Of a DNA stretch of 45,012 nt, positions 29,716-37,570 are shown piece after piece. The notes below the pieces were generated by a model. That model saw nothing but the letters and a program-made list of their open reading frames with translations, was not told where the DNA came from and made no database searches. The translations under genes were made by a program, and so were the position numbers. The DNA comes from Microbispora corallina (GTDB taxonomy: Bacteria; Actinomycetota; Actinomycetes; Streptosporangiales; Streptosporangiaceae). The stretch covers positions 1 to 45,012 of the forward strand of contig NZ_BOOC01000054.1 of assembly GCF_016863035.1 (NCBI RefSeq), given 5' to 3'. Position 1 is the first letter of the stretch. Every line of letters starts with the position of its first letter.

Positions 29716-30983
29716 GGGTCCGGATGACGGCGAGGTTCGTCGTGACCAGTTCCGTGCCGGCTGTTCCCGCTCGTGTCGGGGTGGGGGTCGCGTGCAGCGA
29801 TGACGGTGAACACGGTGGCGACCAGGGCAAGTGCGCCGTATCCGAGGGCGATCTGCGGCAGTGAGAAGGTGCCGGAAAGTTGGCCGGAGACCAGGGCGGG
29901 GATGGCAGCGCCGCTGTAGCAGAGCAGGTAGATCGCGCTGAAGATCGGTGCCCGGTCGGCCAGGGTGCTGCCGTACAGCAGACCGCGGGTGGCGGCGCTG
30001 ATGGCGATGCCTTGACTGGCGCCCGCGACGATGGTCGCGGCGATGAACAGCGCCAGTGTGCCGGTGGCGGTCGCTGTGATGATGCCGCTCCATCCGCTCA
30101 GGAAGACGACCATGCCGAGGCGTTGGGCGGCCGCGGATGTGAACCGGCCGCCGAGGGGAGCACCGAGAGCACTGGGACCCATGTAGGCGGCGAACACCAG
30201 CCCGAGGACGAGCGGGCTGCGCGTGTGGAGTTGATCTTCGACGAGCGCCGGCACGAAGGCCTGGTAGAAGGCCCCGGTCGCCCAGGTGGCCAGGAGCACC
30301 GCTGCCGCGACGGGGAGCAGGTGCCTGACCCGGGCCGGTACGCGGACCTGGGGACGCAGTGACAACCAAGCGCCCGGCGACGGAGTCGCCGTCTCCGGGC
30401 TGACGGCGACGAGTGCGGCGGACAGGACGAGGAAGCCGGCGGCAACCAGGTAGATGAGCTCGCGTGGCCAGGGGCCGAACTGGACCAGGGCTCCGGAGGC
30501 GGTGGCGCCGACGGCGAGGCCGAGCATGACTGTCTGGCTGGAGGCGACGGAGGCCAACCAGGCCGGCCTGGCCGGTGCGGCATCGACGATGTAGGAGGTG
30601 AGGCTGCTGCTGGCCAGCCCGGCACCGAGGCCCATCAGGAGTCGACCGGCGATCAGGACGCCGATGTCGTGCACATTCAGCAGCAGCAGACAACCCAGCA
30701 CGAGAAGGCCGAGGCTCGTGATCGAGGTGGGCCGGCGGCCCAGATGATTCGACAGCCGTCCCATCACCAAAAGGGTGATGAGAGTGGCAGCGGAGTAGGC
30801 GACGACGGTCATCGAGATACCGGCGTTGGTGAACCCGTCCTCGGCCCGGTAGATGTTGAAAAGCGGGATCGTCGAGCCCACCGCGGCGAACGCGGCCACC
30901 AGGGACACCACCGCAGAAAAGAATGCCAGCCGGAACGTTCTGCCCCGACGAGCCGGGTTGAGCGCCGGTGCCACGTTTTGCAT
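29703..30983 (-). CDS. MFS transporter (YnfM/arabinose-efflux type)
   Basis: A 426-residue major facilitator with 12 hydrophobic segments. Signatures are PLFNIYRAEDGFTNAGISMTVVAYSAATLITLLVMGRLSNHLGRRP (motif A in loop 2-3), LIAGRLLMGLGAGLASSSLTSYIVDAAP, and LQRLGM-like motif A of the second half. The start is uncertain: ATG 30983 (MQNVAP) has AAAGG 9 bases upstream, and ATG 31001 (MERHGS) is 6 codons earlier. The tail (HPDTSGNSRHGTGHDEPRRHPDPTRP) is unlike transporters and runs into the TetR remnant, so the 3' end was probably rebuilt by a deletion. It lies downstream of GNAT and oxidoreductase genes on the same strand. An inverted repeat CCGAAG-N9-CTTCGG (31016-31036) sits just upstream. Confidence 0.87.
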   Translation of the reverse strand: MQNVAPALNPARRGRTFRLAFFSAVVSLVAAFAAVGSTIPLFNIYRAEDGFTNAGISMTVVAYSAATLITLLVMGRLSNHLGRRPTSITSLGLLVLGCLLLLNVHDIGVLIAGRLLMGLGAGLASSSLTSYIVDAAPARPAWLASVASSQTVMLGLAVGATASGALVQFGPWPRELIYLVAAGFLVLSAALVAVSPETATPSPGAWLSLRPQVRVPARVRHLLPVAAAVLLATWATGAFYQAFVPALVEDQLHTRSPLVLGLVFAAYMGPSALGAPLGGRFTSAAAQRLGMVVFLSGWSGIITATATGTLALFIAATIVAGASQGIAISAATRGLLYGSTLADRAPIFSAIYLLCYSGAAIPALVSGQLSGTFSLPQIALGYGALALVATVFTVIAARDPHPDTSGNSRHGTGHDEPRRHPDPTRP

Positions 30984-31084
30984 CGAGCCGTGCCTTTCCA
31001 TTGTTCTGAACCATCCCGAAGTTTCTGGAGCTTCGGATCGCGCACGTCGACGTGGCCGCGCACCGCGGAGGAGAGCAACCATGG

Positions 31085-31537
31085 TCATCCGTGGCCTTTG
31101 GTTACTCCTGGGTGCTTGGAATCGACGAGCTCGGCGTACTCCGGGTTGTTCTCGATGAAGGTGCGCACGATCGGGCACATGACGGTGACCGTCTTGCCGT
31201 GCGCGCGCACGTCGTCGAGGACGCGTCGGATCAGCTCGGTGGCGATGCCCCGTTTGCGGAACTCGGGGAACACCGAGGTGGCCAGCAACACGAGTCGGTC
31301 GTCGCCGGCGACGTTGTACGGCAGACCGGCGATCGCGCGGTCGCCGGCGACGGCTTCGTAGATACCGGCTTTCTCGTCGTTGACGACGTCGAACTCGAAC
31401 GCGGGGGCGTGGGGATGGTCGAGCAGCTCGTCGATGAGAACGCTCTGATCCTGACTGAGGGTGCCTTTCCCGTCGGGGTATCCGGCTTCGTCGGGGTGCT
31501 CGAAGGCGTGTCGCGCCGCATCAGTCTCGTCGGTCAT
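31085..31537 (-). CDS. GNAT family N-acetyltransferase (CG/GNAT_2 type)
   Basis: A 150-residue protein with a small GNAT domain in its C-terminal two thirds: FEFDVVNDEKAGIYEAVAGDRAIAGLPYNV, LLATSVFPEFRKRGIATELIRRVLDDVRAHGKTVTVMCPIVRTFIENNPEYAELVD. The CPIVRTFIENNPEY pattern marks the compact YjdJ-like group. It is paralogous in fold and ending to the protein at 38394-38762 (CPFVVDYLSRTTAYADLID). ATG 31537 follows GGAAGGAA. It is 60 bases downstream of the first oxidoreductase gene, so likely in its operon. The acetyl acceptor is unknown. Confidence 0.88.
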   Translation of the reverse strand: MTDETDAARHAFEHPDEAGYPDGKGTLSQDQSVLIDELLDHPHAPAFEFDVVNDEKAGIYEAVAGDRAIAGLPYNVAGDDRLVLLATSVFPEFRKRGIATELIRRVLDDVRAHGKTVTVMCPIVRTFIENNPEYAELVDSKHPGVTKGHG

Positions 31538-31596
31538 CGGGCTGTTCCTTCCTTTATTGCTCGTTCGCCGGCCGGGGCCGCTTGTTCTTGTGTCCT

Positions 31597-32541
31597 TCAG
31601 GGGCGAACGTGGATGATCGTCTTGCCCTTGACCCGCTCGGTCGGGTTGAGGGCGGCGACGGCGTCGTCGAGGGTCGCGACGGTGCCGATGTTCGTTCGCA
31701 CGCGTCCGTCCCGCACCCGTTGGGCGATCTCATTCAGTTGAGAGCGGTCGGACACGACGACGAAGTCGATCGCCAGGCCGTCCGCAGGCCGTGCTTGCGG
31801 TGGTCCGGTGACGGTCACCAGCGTTCCCCCGGCTCGGATCAGACCTGTGGACCGCCGCTGGATGTCGCCGCCGATGACATCGAAAACCAGGTCGACTCCG
31901 CCGACGTCTTCCAGCGTGTCGCTGTCGAGGTCGACGAACTCGTGCGCGCCGAAGTCGAGCGCGGTCTGCCGGCCGCTGGAGCGTCCGGTGCCGATGACGT
32001 AGGCGCCGGCCTCACGCGCGAGTTGAGTCGCCATCGAGCCGACAGCGCCGGCCGCGCCGTGGACGAGGACGCTCTGGCCGGCCTGAAGGTGGCCGTGGTC
32101 GAACAGACCCTGCCACGCGGTCAGGCCCGTCATCGCGACGCCTGCGCCTACCGTGAAGTCGACATCACCCGGCAGCGGCGCGAGATTGCGCGCCTCGACG
32201 ACTGCGTACTCTGCGAGGGTGCCGTCGCGAGTCCAGTCCGTGAGGCCGAACACCCGCTGCCCGACCGACAGGCCGGTTGTGCCATAGCTGAGGGCGGTGA
32301 CCACACCGGCCACCTCGTGTCCGGGGATCGACGGCGTGCGGTCACGGCCGAGGCGATCGATCCAGGTCGAGGGCCACTCCAGCTCGTTCCCGGTGAATCC
32401 CGACGCGTGAACGTCGACGACGACATCGCCGTAGGTCGCGCCCTCAAGACTGGCAAGCCTCGCCGCATCCGGATCAGGCCGCTCCACCAGCTTCATCCCG
32501 GCCGTTCCCGCGGACCGGTTCGTCACCACGATCGCTTTCAC
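31597..32541 (-). CDS. Zinc-independent NAD(P)H:quinone-oxidoreductase-like MDR protein (copy 1)
   Basis: A 314-residue medium-chain dehydrogenase/reductase. The N-terminal GroES-like domain has VDVHASGFTGNELEWP and PGHEVAGVV. The Rossmann domain starts VLVHGAAGAVGSMATQLAREAGAYVIGTGRS (about 150-180), with the AAGAVG nucleotide loop. Zinc ligands of alcohol dehydrogenases are absent, so a quinone or enone reductase is more likely. GTG 32541 has GAGAGGTG upstream. It is about 75% similar by eye to the gene at 32744-33661, and a third, decayed copy of the C-terminus lies between them. Compared with copy 2 it has an extra DAARLASLEGATYGD insertion near residue 25. Confidence 0.92.
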   Translation of the reverse strand: MKAIVVTNRSAGTAGMKLVERPDPDAARLASLEGATYGDVVVDVHASGFTGNELEWPSTWIDRLGRDRTPSIPGHEVAGVVTALSYGTTGLSVGQRVFGLTDWTRDGTLAEYAVVEARNLAPLPGDVDFTVGAGVAMTGLTAWQGLFDHGHLQAGQSVLVHGAAGAVGSMATQLAREAGAYVIGTGRSSGRQTALDFGAHEFVDLDSDTLEDVGGVDLVFDVIGGDIQRRSTGLIRAGGTLVTVTGPPQARPADGLAIDFVVVSDRSQLNEIAQRVRDGRVRTNIGTVATLDDAVAALNPTERVKGKTIIHVRP

Positions 32542-32565
32542 TGAACACCTCTCTGCAACAGTGCT

Positions 32566-32600
32566 CACAGACACCTGTCACGTCGTGATGAGTGTCTGTG
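32566..32600. repeat. Inverted repeat upstream of oxidoreductase copy 1
   Basis: CACAGACAC (32566-32574) and GTGTCTGTG (32592-32600) are perfect 9-base arms around 17 bases, starting 25 bases before the gene. It may be the operator of this copy, or a hairpin at the end of the decayed copy. Confidence 0.5.
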
Positions 32601-32743
32601 TGGTCTCCGCGTCCCTTCGGCGGACGCCGACGATGCCCTTGCCTTGGACCGGCTCGGCCGGGTTGACGGCGACGACGGCATCGTCGAGCGCCGCGACGGT
32701 GCCGATGTTCGTCCGCAGCCTCAGGACATCGGGCGCCGCGTCC
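32578..32743 (-). pseudogene. C-terminal remnant of a third oxidoreductase copy
   Basis: Immediately after the TAA of copy 2 the minus strand encodes LRTNIGTVAALDDAVVAVNP and then QGKGIVGVR, matching the last 35 residues of both flanking oxidoreductases (RLRTNIGTVAALDDAV...NP...KGKTIIRVRP). No start codon or N-terminal part remains. The tail then runs on to a stop at 32578. It is a leftover of tandem gene duplication and deletion. Confidence 0.8.
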
Positions 32744-33661
32744 TTACGGACGAACGCGGATTATGGTCTTTCCCTTGATCCGCGCGGCCGGGTTGAAGGC
32801 GGCGACGGCGTCGTCGAGCGCCGCGACGGTGCCGATGTTGGTCCGCAACCGGCCATCCCGGATCCGCTGGACGATCTCACCCAGCTGCGCGCGATCGGCC
32901 TCGACGACGAAGTCGACCGCCAGACCCTCCGCCGGTTGCGCCTTGGGCGGGCCGGCGATGGTCACCAGCATTCCGCCGGCCCGAACGAGGCTCGCGGACC
33001 GCCTCCCGATGTCGGCGCCGATCACGTCGAAGACCAGATCGACTCCGCCGACGTCTTCCAGGGCGTCCTTGTCGAGGTCGACGAACTCCTGCGCGCCGAA
33101 GTCGAGGGCGATCTGCCGGTCAGCGGCACGTCCAGTGCCGATGACGTAGGCGCCGGCCTCTTTGGCGAGTTGAGTCACCATCGAGCCGACTCCGCCGGCC
33201 GCGCCGTGCACGAGGACGCTCTGCCCCATCTGGAAGCGGCCGTGCACGAACAGCCCCTGCCAGGCGGTCAGCCCCGAGATCGGCAGGCTTGCCCCAACCG
33301 TGAAGTCGACGTCACCCGGCAGCGGCGCGACGTTACGCGCCTCGATGGCTACGTACTCGGCCAGGGTGCCGTCGCGAGTCCAGTCCGCGAGGCCGAACAC
33401 CCGCTGCCCCACTGACAGCCCCCTCGTGCCATAGCCGAGCGCGGTGACCACTCCGGCCACCTCGTGTCCGGGGATCGACGGCGTCCGGTCGCGGCCGAGG
33501 CGATCGGTCCAGGTTCCGGGCCACGTCAGTTCGCCGGGGGTGAATCCCGACGCATGTACCTCAACGAGGACATCGTTCCCGGTCGCCTCCGGCTCCGGCC
33601 GCTCCGCCAGCGTCATCCCAGCCGTTCCCGCGGCCTCGTCCGTCACCACAATCGCCTTCAC
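32744..33661 (-). CDS. NAD(P)H:quinone-oxidoreductase-like MDR protein (copy 2)
   Basis: A 305-residue paralog of the enzyme at 31597-32541. The GroES-like domain (VLVEVHASGFTPGELTWPG, PGHEVAGVV) and the nucleotide loop GAAGGVGSMVTQLAKEAGAYVIGTGRA are intact, and there are no structural zinc cysteines. The start is GTG 33661 (KAIVVTDEAAG). Upstream, 33662-33850 is noncoding and separates it from the NTPase gene, so this is the first gene of the minus-strand set running through copy 1, GNAT and MFS. The substrate is unknown; reduction of quinones or electrophiles fits the nitroreductase and AhpD-like neighbours. Confidence 0.92.
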   Translation of the reverse strand: MKAIVVTDEAAGTAGMTLAERPEPEATGNDVLVEVHASGFTPGELTWPGTWTDRLGRDRTPSIPGHEVAGVVTALGYGTRGLSVGQRVFGLADWTRDGTLAEYVAIEARNVAPLPGDVDFTVGASLPISGLTAWQGLFVHGRFQMGQSVLVHGAAGGVGSMVTQLAKEAGAYVIGTGRAADRQIALDFGAQEFVDLDKDALEDVGGVDLVFDVIGADIGRRSASLVRAGGMLVTIAGPPKAQPAEGLAVDFVVEADRAQLGEIVQRIRDGRLRTNIGTVAALDDAVAAFNPAARIKGKTIIRVRP

Positions 33662-33850
33662 TCGGACGCCTCTCCCCGTATCTGTCGCTCACCTGCACGG
33701 CACTTCAGCTCGCACATTTAGTGACGCCAGACGTCGGTGTCTTACCTCAGCCGGCCGGAAGGATCTGTGATGTGGAGTGCGCCCCCGGGTGCGCTGCCCG
33801 GGAAGATCATCCCGCCCATACCCCGCAACGCTGGGTTGCTGGATGCCCTC

Positions 33851-36604
33851 TCACGATTTCGCTTCGTCGTCCGGCGCTGCCGCGGCATCGCCGGTCGTGC
33901 CGTGACAGCGCTTGTACTTCTTGCCTGAGCCACACGGGCATGGGGCGTTGCGGTCGAGGTCGCCGATGTCGTCTCGGCGGATGACCGGCGTCATCAACCG
34001 CGCTCTGATTTTCGCTGCTGCGGTCTGGGCGCCGCCGAGCAGTTCGTGGAAGGCCGCGGGGAGTTCGTCGGCCAACCGGCGGTAGTAACGGATCGCTTCT
34101 TCTGCTGCCGAGAGACCACCCGGAAGATCCGTTCCCGTCGCGTCGCATACCCATGCGTACCCCAACAGACTCCCCGCGAGGTCGGGAAGACAGGCCGCCG
34201 GCTCGGCCTCGGCCAACCGGCGCCAGAGTTCCACCGCCTCCCGCGAAGCCTCCAACGCCCCCCGCTCATCCCCCGCCCCCAACAACTGCATCCCCAGGTT
34301 GTTCAAGCTCCCCGCGAGGTCGAAGAGGTAGGCCACCGGGTCGGCCTCCGCCAACCGGCGCCGAATCTCCACCGCCTCCCGCAAGACCTCCAACGCCCCC
34401 CGCTCATCCCCCGCCTCGAACAACTGCATCCCCAGGTTGTTCAAGCTCGCCGCGAGGGCGGGGAGATAAGCCGCCGGGTCGGCCTCCGCCAACCGGCGCC
34501 GAATCTCCACCGCCTCCCGCGAGACCTCCAACGTCCCTCGCTCATCCCCCGCCGCCGACAGGAAGATCCCCAGGTTGTTCAAGATTGCCGCAAGGTCGGG
34601 GAGATAAGCCGCCGGGTCGGCCTCCGCCAACCGGCGCCGAATCCCCACCGCCTCCCGCGCAGGCTCCAAGGCCCCTCGCTTGTCCCCCACCTCCGCCAAC
34701 CGGATCGCCAGGCTGTTCAGGCTCCCCGCGAGGAAGGGAAGATAGGCCGCCGGCTCCGCTTCGGCCAACCATTGAAAGAGGCCCACCGCCTCCTGCGAAG
34801 GCTCCAAGGCCCCTCGCTTGTCCCCTACCGCCGACAACCGCATCGACAGGTCGGTCAAGCTCGCCGCGAGGAAGGGAAGATAGGCCGCCGGCTCCGCTTC
34901 GGCCAACCGACGGTAGAGCCCCACCGCTTCCCGCGCAGGCTCCAACGCCCCCCGCCTATCCCCCGCCTCCGCCAACCGCATCCCCAGGGCGGCGACCCGG
35001 TAGGCGCGCTCAGCCGGGGGTGCATCGGCTGGCAAGGTGTGCAGCAGGTGGCGGGCGAGGTCGCGGGCGGCTTGGAGCAGGTCGGTGCTGTAGGCAGGGA
35101 GGGCGTCATAGAAGCGGGCGGCGAGGTGGTGACCGGCATGGTCGATGACCAGATCGATCAGGTCCGCGGTCGCGTGCCGGGCCAACTCCGGCCGCTGGTC
35201 CAGCAACTCCAGCAGCAGCGTGCGGGCCTGGGGGTGACGGGCCGCGGCGGCGGTGAGCACGATCAAGCAGCGCCGCAGCGCCGCGGGAGAAAGACCCTGT
35301 GGTGTGTTCCCTTTCTCAGCGAGCGTGTCGCCGGTCGCTGTGAGGGTGACCAGGGTCTGAACTGCCTCAGACGCGTGGTGGCGCAGCAGGGCGGCGACGA
35401 AGTCCTCACCGAACCGGTCCGGGAGCAGCGGAAGCAGGAACCCGCCCGTGGCGGCATGGTCAATGCGTCCCGTGGACCGGGCCGGCACCTGATCGGGCCG
35501 GGTGACTGTCGCAGGAGGGTAGAGACGGTGATGGACGTCCACCAGCAGCCCGGCTTGCGCGGGGCCGTCGGCCAGGTGAGCGAGGAGCAACAGGGCGCGC
35601 GCCTGGTCCAGATCCTCCAGGGGGCCGAAGAGGGTGGACAGGAACACCATGCGCTCGATGACACTCGGGGAGGCGAAGCCGGGCGCTGTCGCCTGCCAGT
35701 AGCGCATCTCGTGGTTGATCAGGTAGTCCGACAGGCCCGCCCGGTCCGGACCCGGGGCGTCCCGCTGGTCGGCGTAGAGTGCGGCCAGGGCGGCCATGTG
35801 CAACGTCAGCGCTGAAGCGTAGTCGGGGTGGTCCAGGTCGGCCGGCGGCACCGGCAGAGGGCCGGCGTGCTCCAGATGGACGGCGAATGCGGCGGCAGCC
35901 TGCTGATAGGCCTGCTCGCGGTCGGCGGATCCTGCGAAGTCGCCCAGGGCGATGGGGTCGGCCAGATCGGCGGGGGTACGGTCCAGTTGCGCGCACAGGC
36001 TCCGCCACAGACCTTCCCCCGGTCGAGCCAGCAGCAGCAGACGGATGGTGCGGCCGGGCAGGTCCCACGCGAGCCCGTCGATCATCTGGGCCAGGACGGA
36101 CGGGTGCCAGCGTTCGGCGTAGTCAGCCACCACCAGCAGCGGTTGGCCGCGATCCAGCTCCACCGCGCCCGTGCCGTCACGTAGCCGGGGGGTTTTCTCC
36201 ACCGCCTGGGCCACTGCCCACCCGTCGGCATGGCTGATGGAGGCGAACTGGGCGGCCAGGCGGGTCTTGCCCTGCCCGCCAGGGCCATGCAACAAGACCA
36301 CCGACACGGGTACGGCGGAATCATCCCGCCACTTCTTCAACGCCTGTTCCTCGTCCGGGCGCGGCCGGTACGGCACCACCTGGCGCTGCACGTCCAGCAG
36401 ATAACTGGGACCGCGCCGAGAACGCGGCAGGCGGGCCTCCGGGGTGTCCTGGAGCATCTCCAACCGATAGGCGGGCCGATCCAGCGCGATCAGCACATCG
36501 CCGCCGACCGTACCGATCTGGATGTTGTGCCCGCCGATCCGCGAGCCCGACACCGCTGGGACACCGGGCGGTGACCCGCCGGGGGAGGTGGCCTCAGCGC
36601 TCAC
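33851..36604 (-). CDS. NLR-like P-loop NTPase with TPR repeats, N-terminal NIQIG motif and SEC-C tail
   Basis: A 917-residue protein. In order: an N-terminal RHIM-like motif GGHNIQIGTVGGDVLI (24-39); a P-loop NTPase with Walker A GPGGQGKT (107-114) and Walker B LLVVADYAE (about 156-164, D161); a helical linker; six 46-residue TPR-type repeats (about 535-860; GDERGALEVSREAVEIRRRLAEADPAAYL); and a SEC-C zinc motif CPCGSGKKYKRCHG (889-902). This is the build of STAND/NLR sensors: an amyloid-type signalling motif, a switch ATPase and a repeat sensor. GTG 36604 lies inside the end of the upstream small membrane protein gene, overlapping by 11 bases; the long upstream frame belongs to that gene's antisense-like shadow and is not used. 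It probably detects an invader- or stress-linked signal and nucleates its partner through the shared motif. This role is inferred; domain content is read directly. Confidence 0.87.
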   Translation of the reverse strand: MSAEATSPGGSPPGVPAVSGSRIGGHNIQIGTVGGDVLIALDRPAYRLEMLQDTPEARLPRSRRGPSYLLDVQRQVVPYRPRPDEEQALKKWRDDSAVPVSVVLLHGPGGQGKTRLAAQFASISHADGWAVAQAVEKTPRLRDGTGAVELDRGQPLLVVADYAERWHPSVLAQMIDGLAWDLPGRTIRLLLLARPGEGLWRSLCAQLDRTPADLADPIALGDFAGSADREQAYQQAAAAFAVHLEHAGPLPVPPADLDHPDYASALTLHMAALAALYADQRDAPGPDRAGLSDYLINHEMRYWQATAPGFASPSVIERMVFLSTLFGPLEDLDQARALLLLAHLADGPAQAGLLVDVHHRLYPPATVTRPDQVPARSTGRIDHAATGGFLLPLLPDRFGEDFVAALLRHHASEAVQTLVTLTATGDTLAEKGNTPQGLSPAALRRCLIVLTAAAARHPQARTLLLELLDQRPELARHATADLIDLVIDHAGHHLAARFYDALPAYSTDLLQAARDLARHLLHTLPADAPPAERAYRVAALGMRLAEAGDRRGALEPAREAVGLYRRLAEAEPAAYLPFLAASLTDLSMRLSAVGDKRGALEPSQEAVGLFQWLAEAEPAAYLPFLAGSLNSLAIRLAEVGDKRGALEPAREAVGIRRRLAEADPAAYLPDLAAILNNLGIFLSAAGDERGTLEVSREAVEIRRRLAEADPAAYLPALAASLNNLGMQLFEAGDERGALEVLREAVEIRRRLAEADPVAYLFDLAGSLNNLGMQLLGAGDERGALEASREAVELWRRLAEAEPAACLPDLAGSLLGYAWVCDATGTDLPGGLSAAEEAIRYYRRLADELPAAFHELLGGAQTAAAKIRARLMTPVIRRDDIGDLDRNAPCPCGSGKKYKRCHGTTGDAAAAPDDEAKS
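34190..34990. repeat. Six 138-bp tandem repeats encoding TPR units
   Basis: The same phase point (CGCTCATCCCC / CGCTTGTCCCC / CGCCTATCCCC) falls at 34263, 34401, 34539, 34677, 34815 and 34953, exactly 138 bases apart. Copies are highly similar at the DNA level, indicating recent unequal crossing-over and thus possible copy-number variation among relatives. Confidence 0.9.
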
Positions 36605-36932
36605 GGCGAATGTCCACATCCCGGGCGCGGCCGATCTGGATGTTGTCCCCCTCGATGGTGGATCCGGACACGACGTGACCTGGTTGTGCTGCGGGCTGGG
36701 CTGAGACCTGCGTGGGGGGCGGGGTGGTGAGAGAGCGGCGGGCAAGGACGATGCTGTAGACCGCCAGCGGCAGCCCGGCCGCCGCGATGCACATCCCGAT
36801 GACGCTCGCCCACTTGTCGGCGTCATCCAGCCCGGCCCGTACCAGCAGCACTCCGGCCACGATGCACCCGGCACCCGCCACCGCGCCGCCGACCCACGCC
36901 GCCATTCGCCCGCGTCCCATGCTCTTCATCAT
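36594..36932 (-). CDS. Two-transmembrane protein with a C-terminal NIQIG (RHIM-like) motif
   Basis: A 112-residue protein. Two hydrophobic helices (about 11-33, WVGGAVAGAGCIVAGVLLV; and about 41-64, WASVIGMCIAAAGLPLAVYSIVL) are followed by a basic end and a polar tail. The tail ends with GDNIQIGRARDVDI (95-108), matching the NIQIG motif at the N-terminus of the NTPase encoded next. Its stop overlaps the GTG of the NTPase gene by 11 bases, so the two are translated together. Placement fits a small membrane effector recruited through motif-to-motif amyloid assembly. ATG 36932 is chosen; 36929 is equally possible. Killing activity is inferred from the layout only. Confidence 0.8.
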   Translation of the reverse strand: MMKSMGRGRMAAWVGGAVAGAGCIVAGVLLVRAGLDDADKWASVIGMCIAAAGLPLAVYSIVLARRSLTTPPPTQVSAQPAAQPGHVVSGSTIEGDNIQIGRARDVDIRRER

Positions 36933-37057
36933 GAATCACCGCCCCAAAGCCAGAGGGCGATTGCCGGATATCACGGGATCAACAGTGCGGGACGGTGGGA
37001 TGCGCTCTTATAAGGCGGTCCAGAGCGTTGCAGTCGATAGGCCCAACGGCTCAAAGT

Positions 37058-37077
37058 GGACTAATTAGTCCCATAAT
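37058..37077 (+). promoter_or_regulatory. TetR-type operator and -10 box
   Basis: GGACTAATTAGTCC (37058-37071) is a perfect 14-bp palindrome directly followed by CATAAT (37072-37077), a good -10 box, about 45 bases before the first gene of the TetR pair. A protein bound here would cover the promoter spacer, consistent with autorepression. Bases 36933-37057 hold no gene. Confidence 0.65.
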
Positions 37078-37120
37078 GTGGCAGCATACGTGTGTGTTGT
37101 CGACGGGCCAGGAGGGATCG

Positions 37121-37570
37121 ATGAGGACGCACTTCGCGGAAGTCTTGGCCCGCGAGAGCGCATGTCTGGCTGGAGTCACTGACGGGGCGAAGCTGGCCGG
37201 CTGGCGCCGCCGGGTGGTCGAGGAGCTCATGACCCCACTGTCGCCGTACGTGCTGGCGATGCGGCAAGCAGGTGATGTGCCCGACCGAGCCGACTTCCTC
37301 GATCGGTGGCGCGATCTCATCGCCGAGACGGTTGACCGGTTGCTGCAGTCCGGCACCACGGGCGACACGCACTTCTCCTCAGACCAGTCTCATAGGGCCG
37401 ATGTCGACGCCCAGAAGACTGCGGTGCTGATTCTTGCGGCGCTGCATGGAGGCAGCACCCTGAGTCAGATTTCACAAGACCCTTGGCCACTCAACGCCGC
37501 GCTCGACCTCGCGCTCGCGCCTTTTGCGGCAACCGAGGACAACTGCCCGATCGGTAGCATGAACCCGTGA
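37121..37570 (+). CDS. TetR-type ligand-binding domain without a DNA-binding domain
   Basis: A 149-residue all-helical protein. Its C-terminal half (FLDRWRDLIAETVDRLLQSG; AQKTAVLILAALHGGSTLSQISQDPWPLNAALDLALAPFA) follows the pattern of TetR C-terminal domains of the LmrA/YxaF group, including the AALHGG turn and the helix pair at the end. No helix-turn-helix precedes it: ATG 37121 has GGAGG upstream, and the promoter lies just before. It overlaps the next gene, a complete TetR regulator, by 4 bases (GTGA). It may pair with that regulator as a ligand-sensing or dominant-negative partner. The family assignment is by pattern only. Confidence 0.65.
   Translation: MRTHFAEVLARESACLAGVTDGAKLAGWRRRVVEELMTPLSPYVLAMRQAGDVPDRADFLDRWRDLIAETVDRLLQSGTTGDTHFSSDQSHRADVDAQKTAVLILAALHGGSTLSQISQDPWPLNAALDLALAPFAATEDNCPIGSMNP

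Noticed and set aside
34190..34990. CRISPR array
   Set aside because: The regular 138-base period has no spacers between repeats and is an in-frame TPR-coding region.
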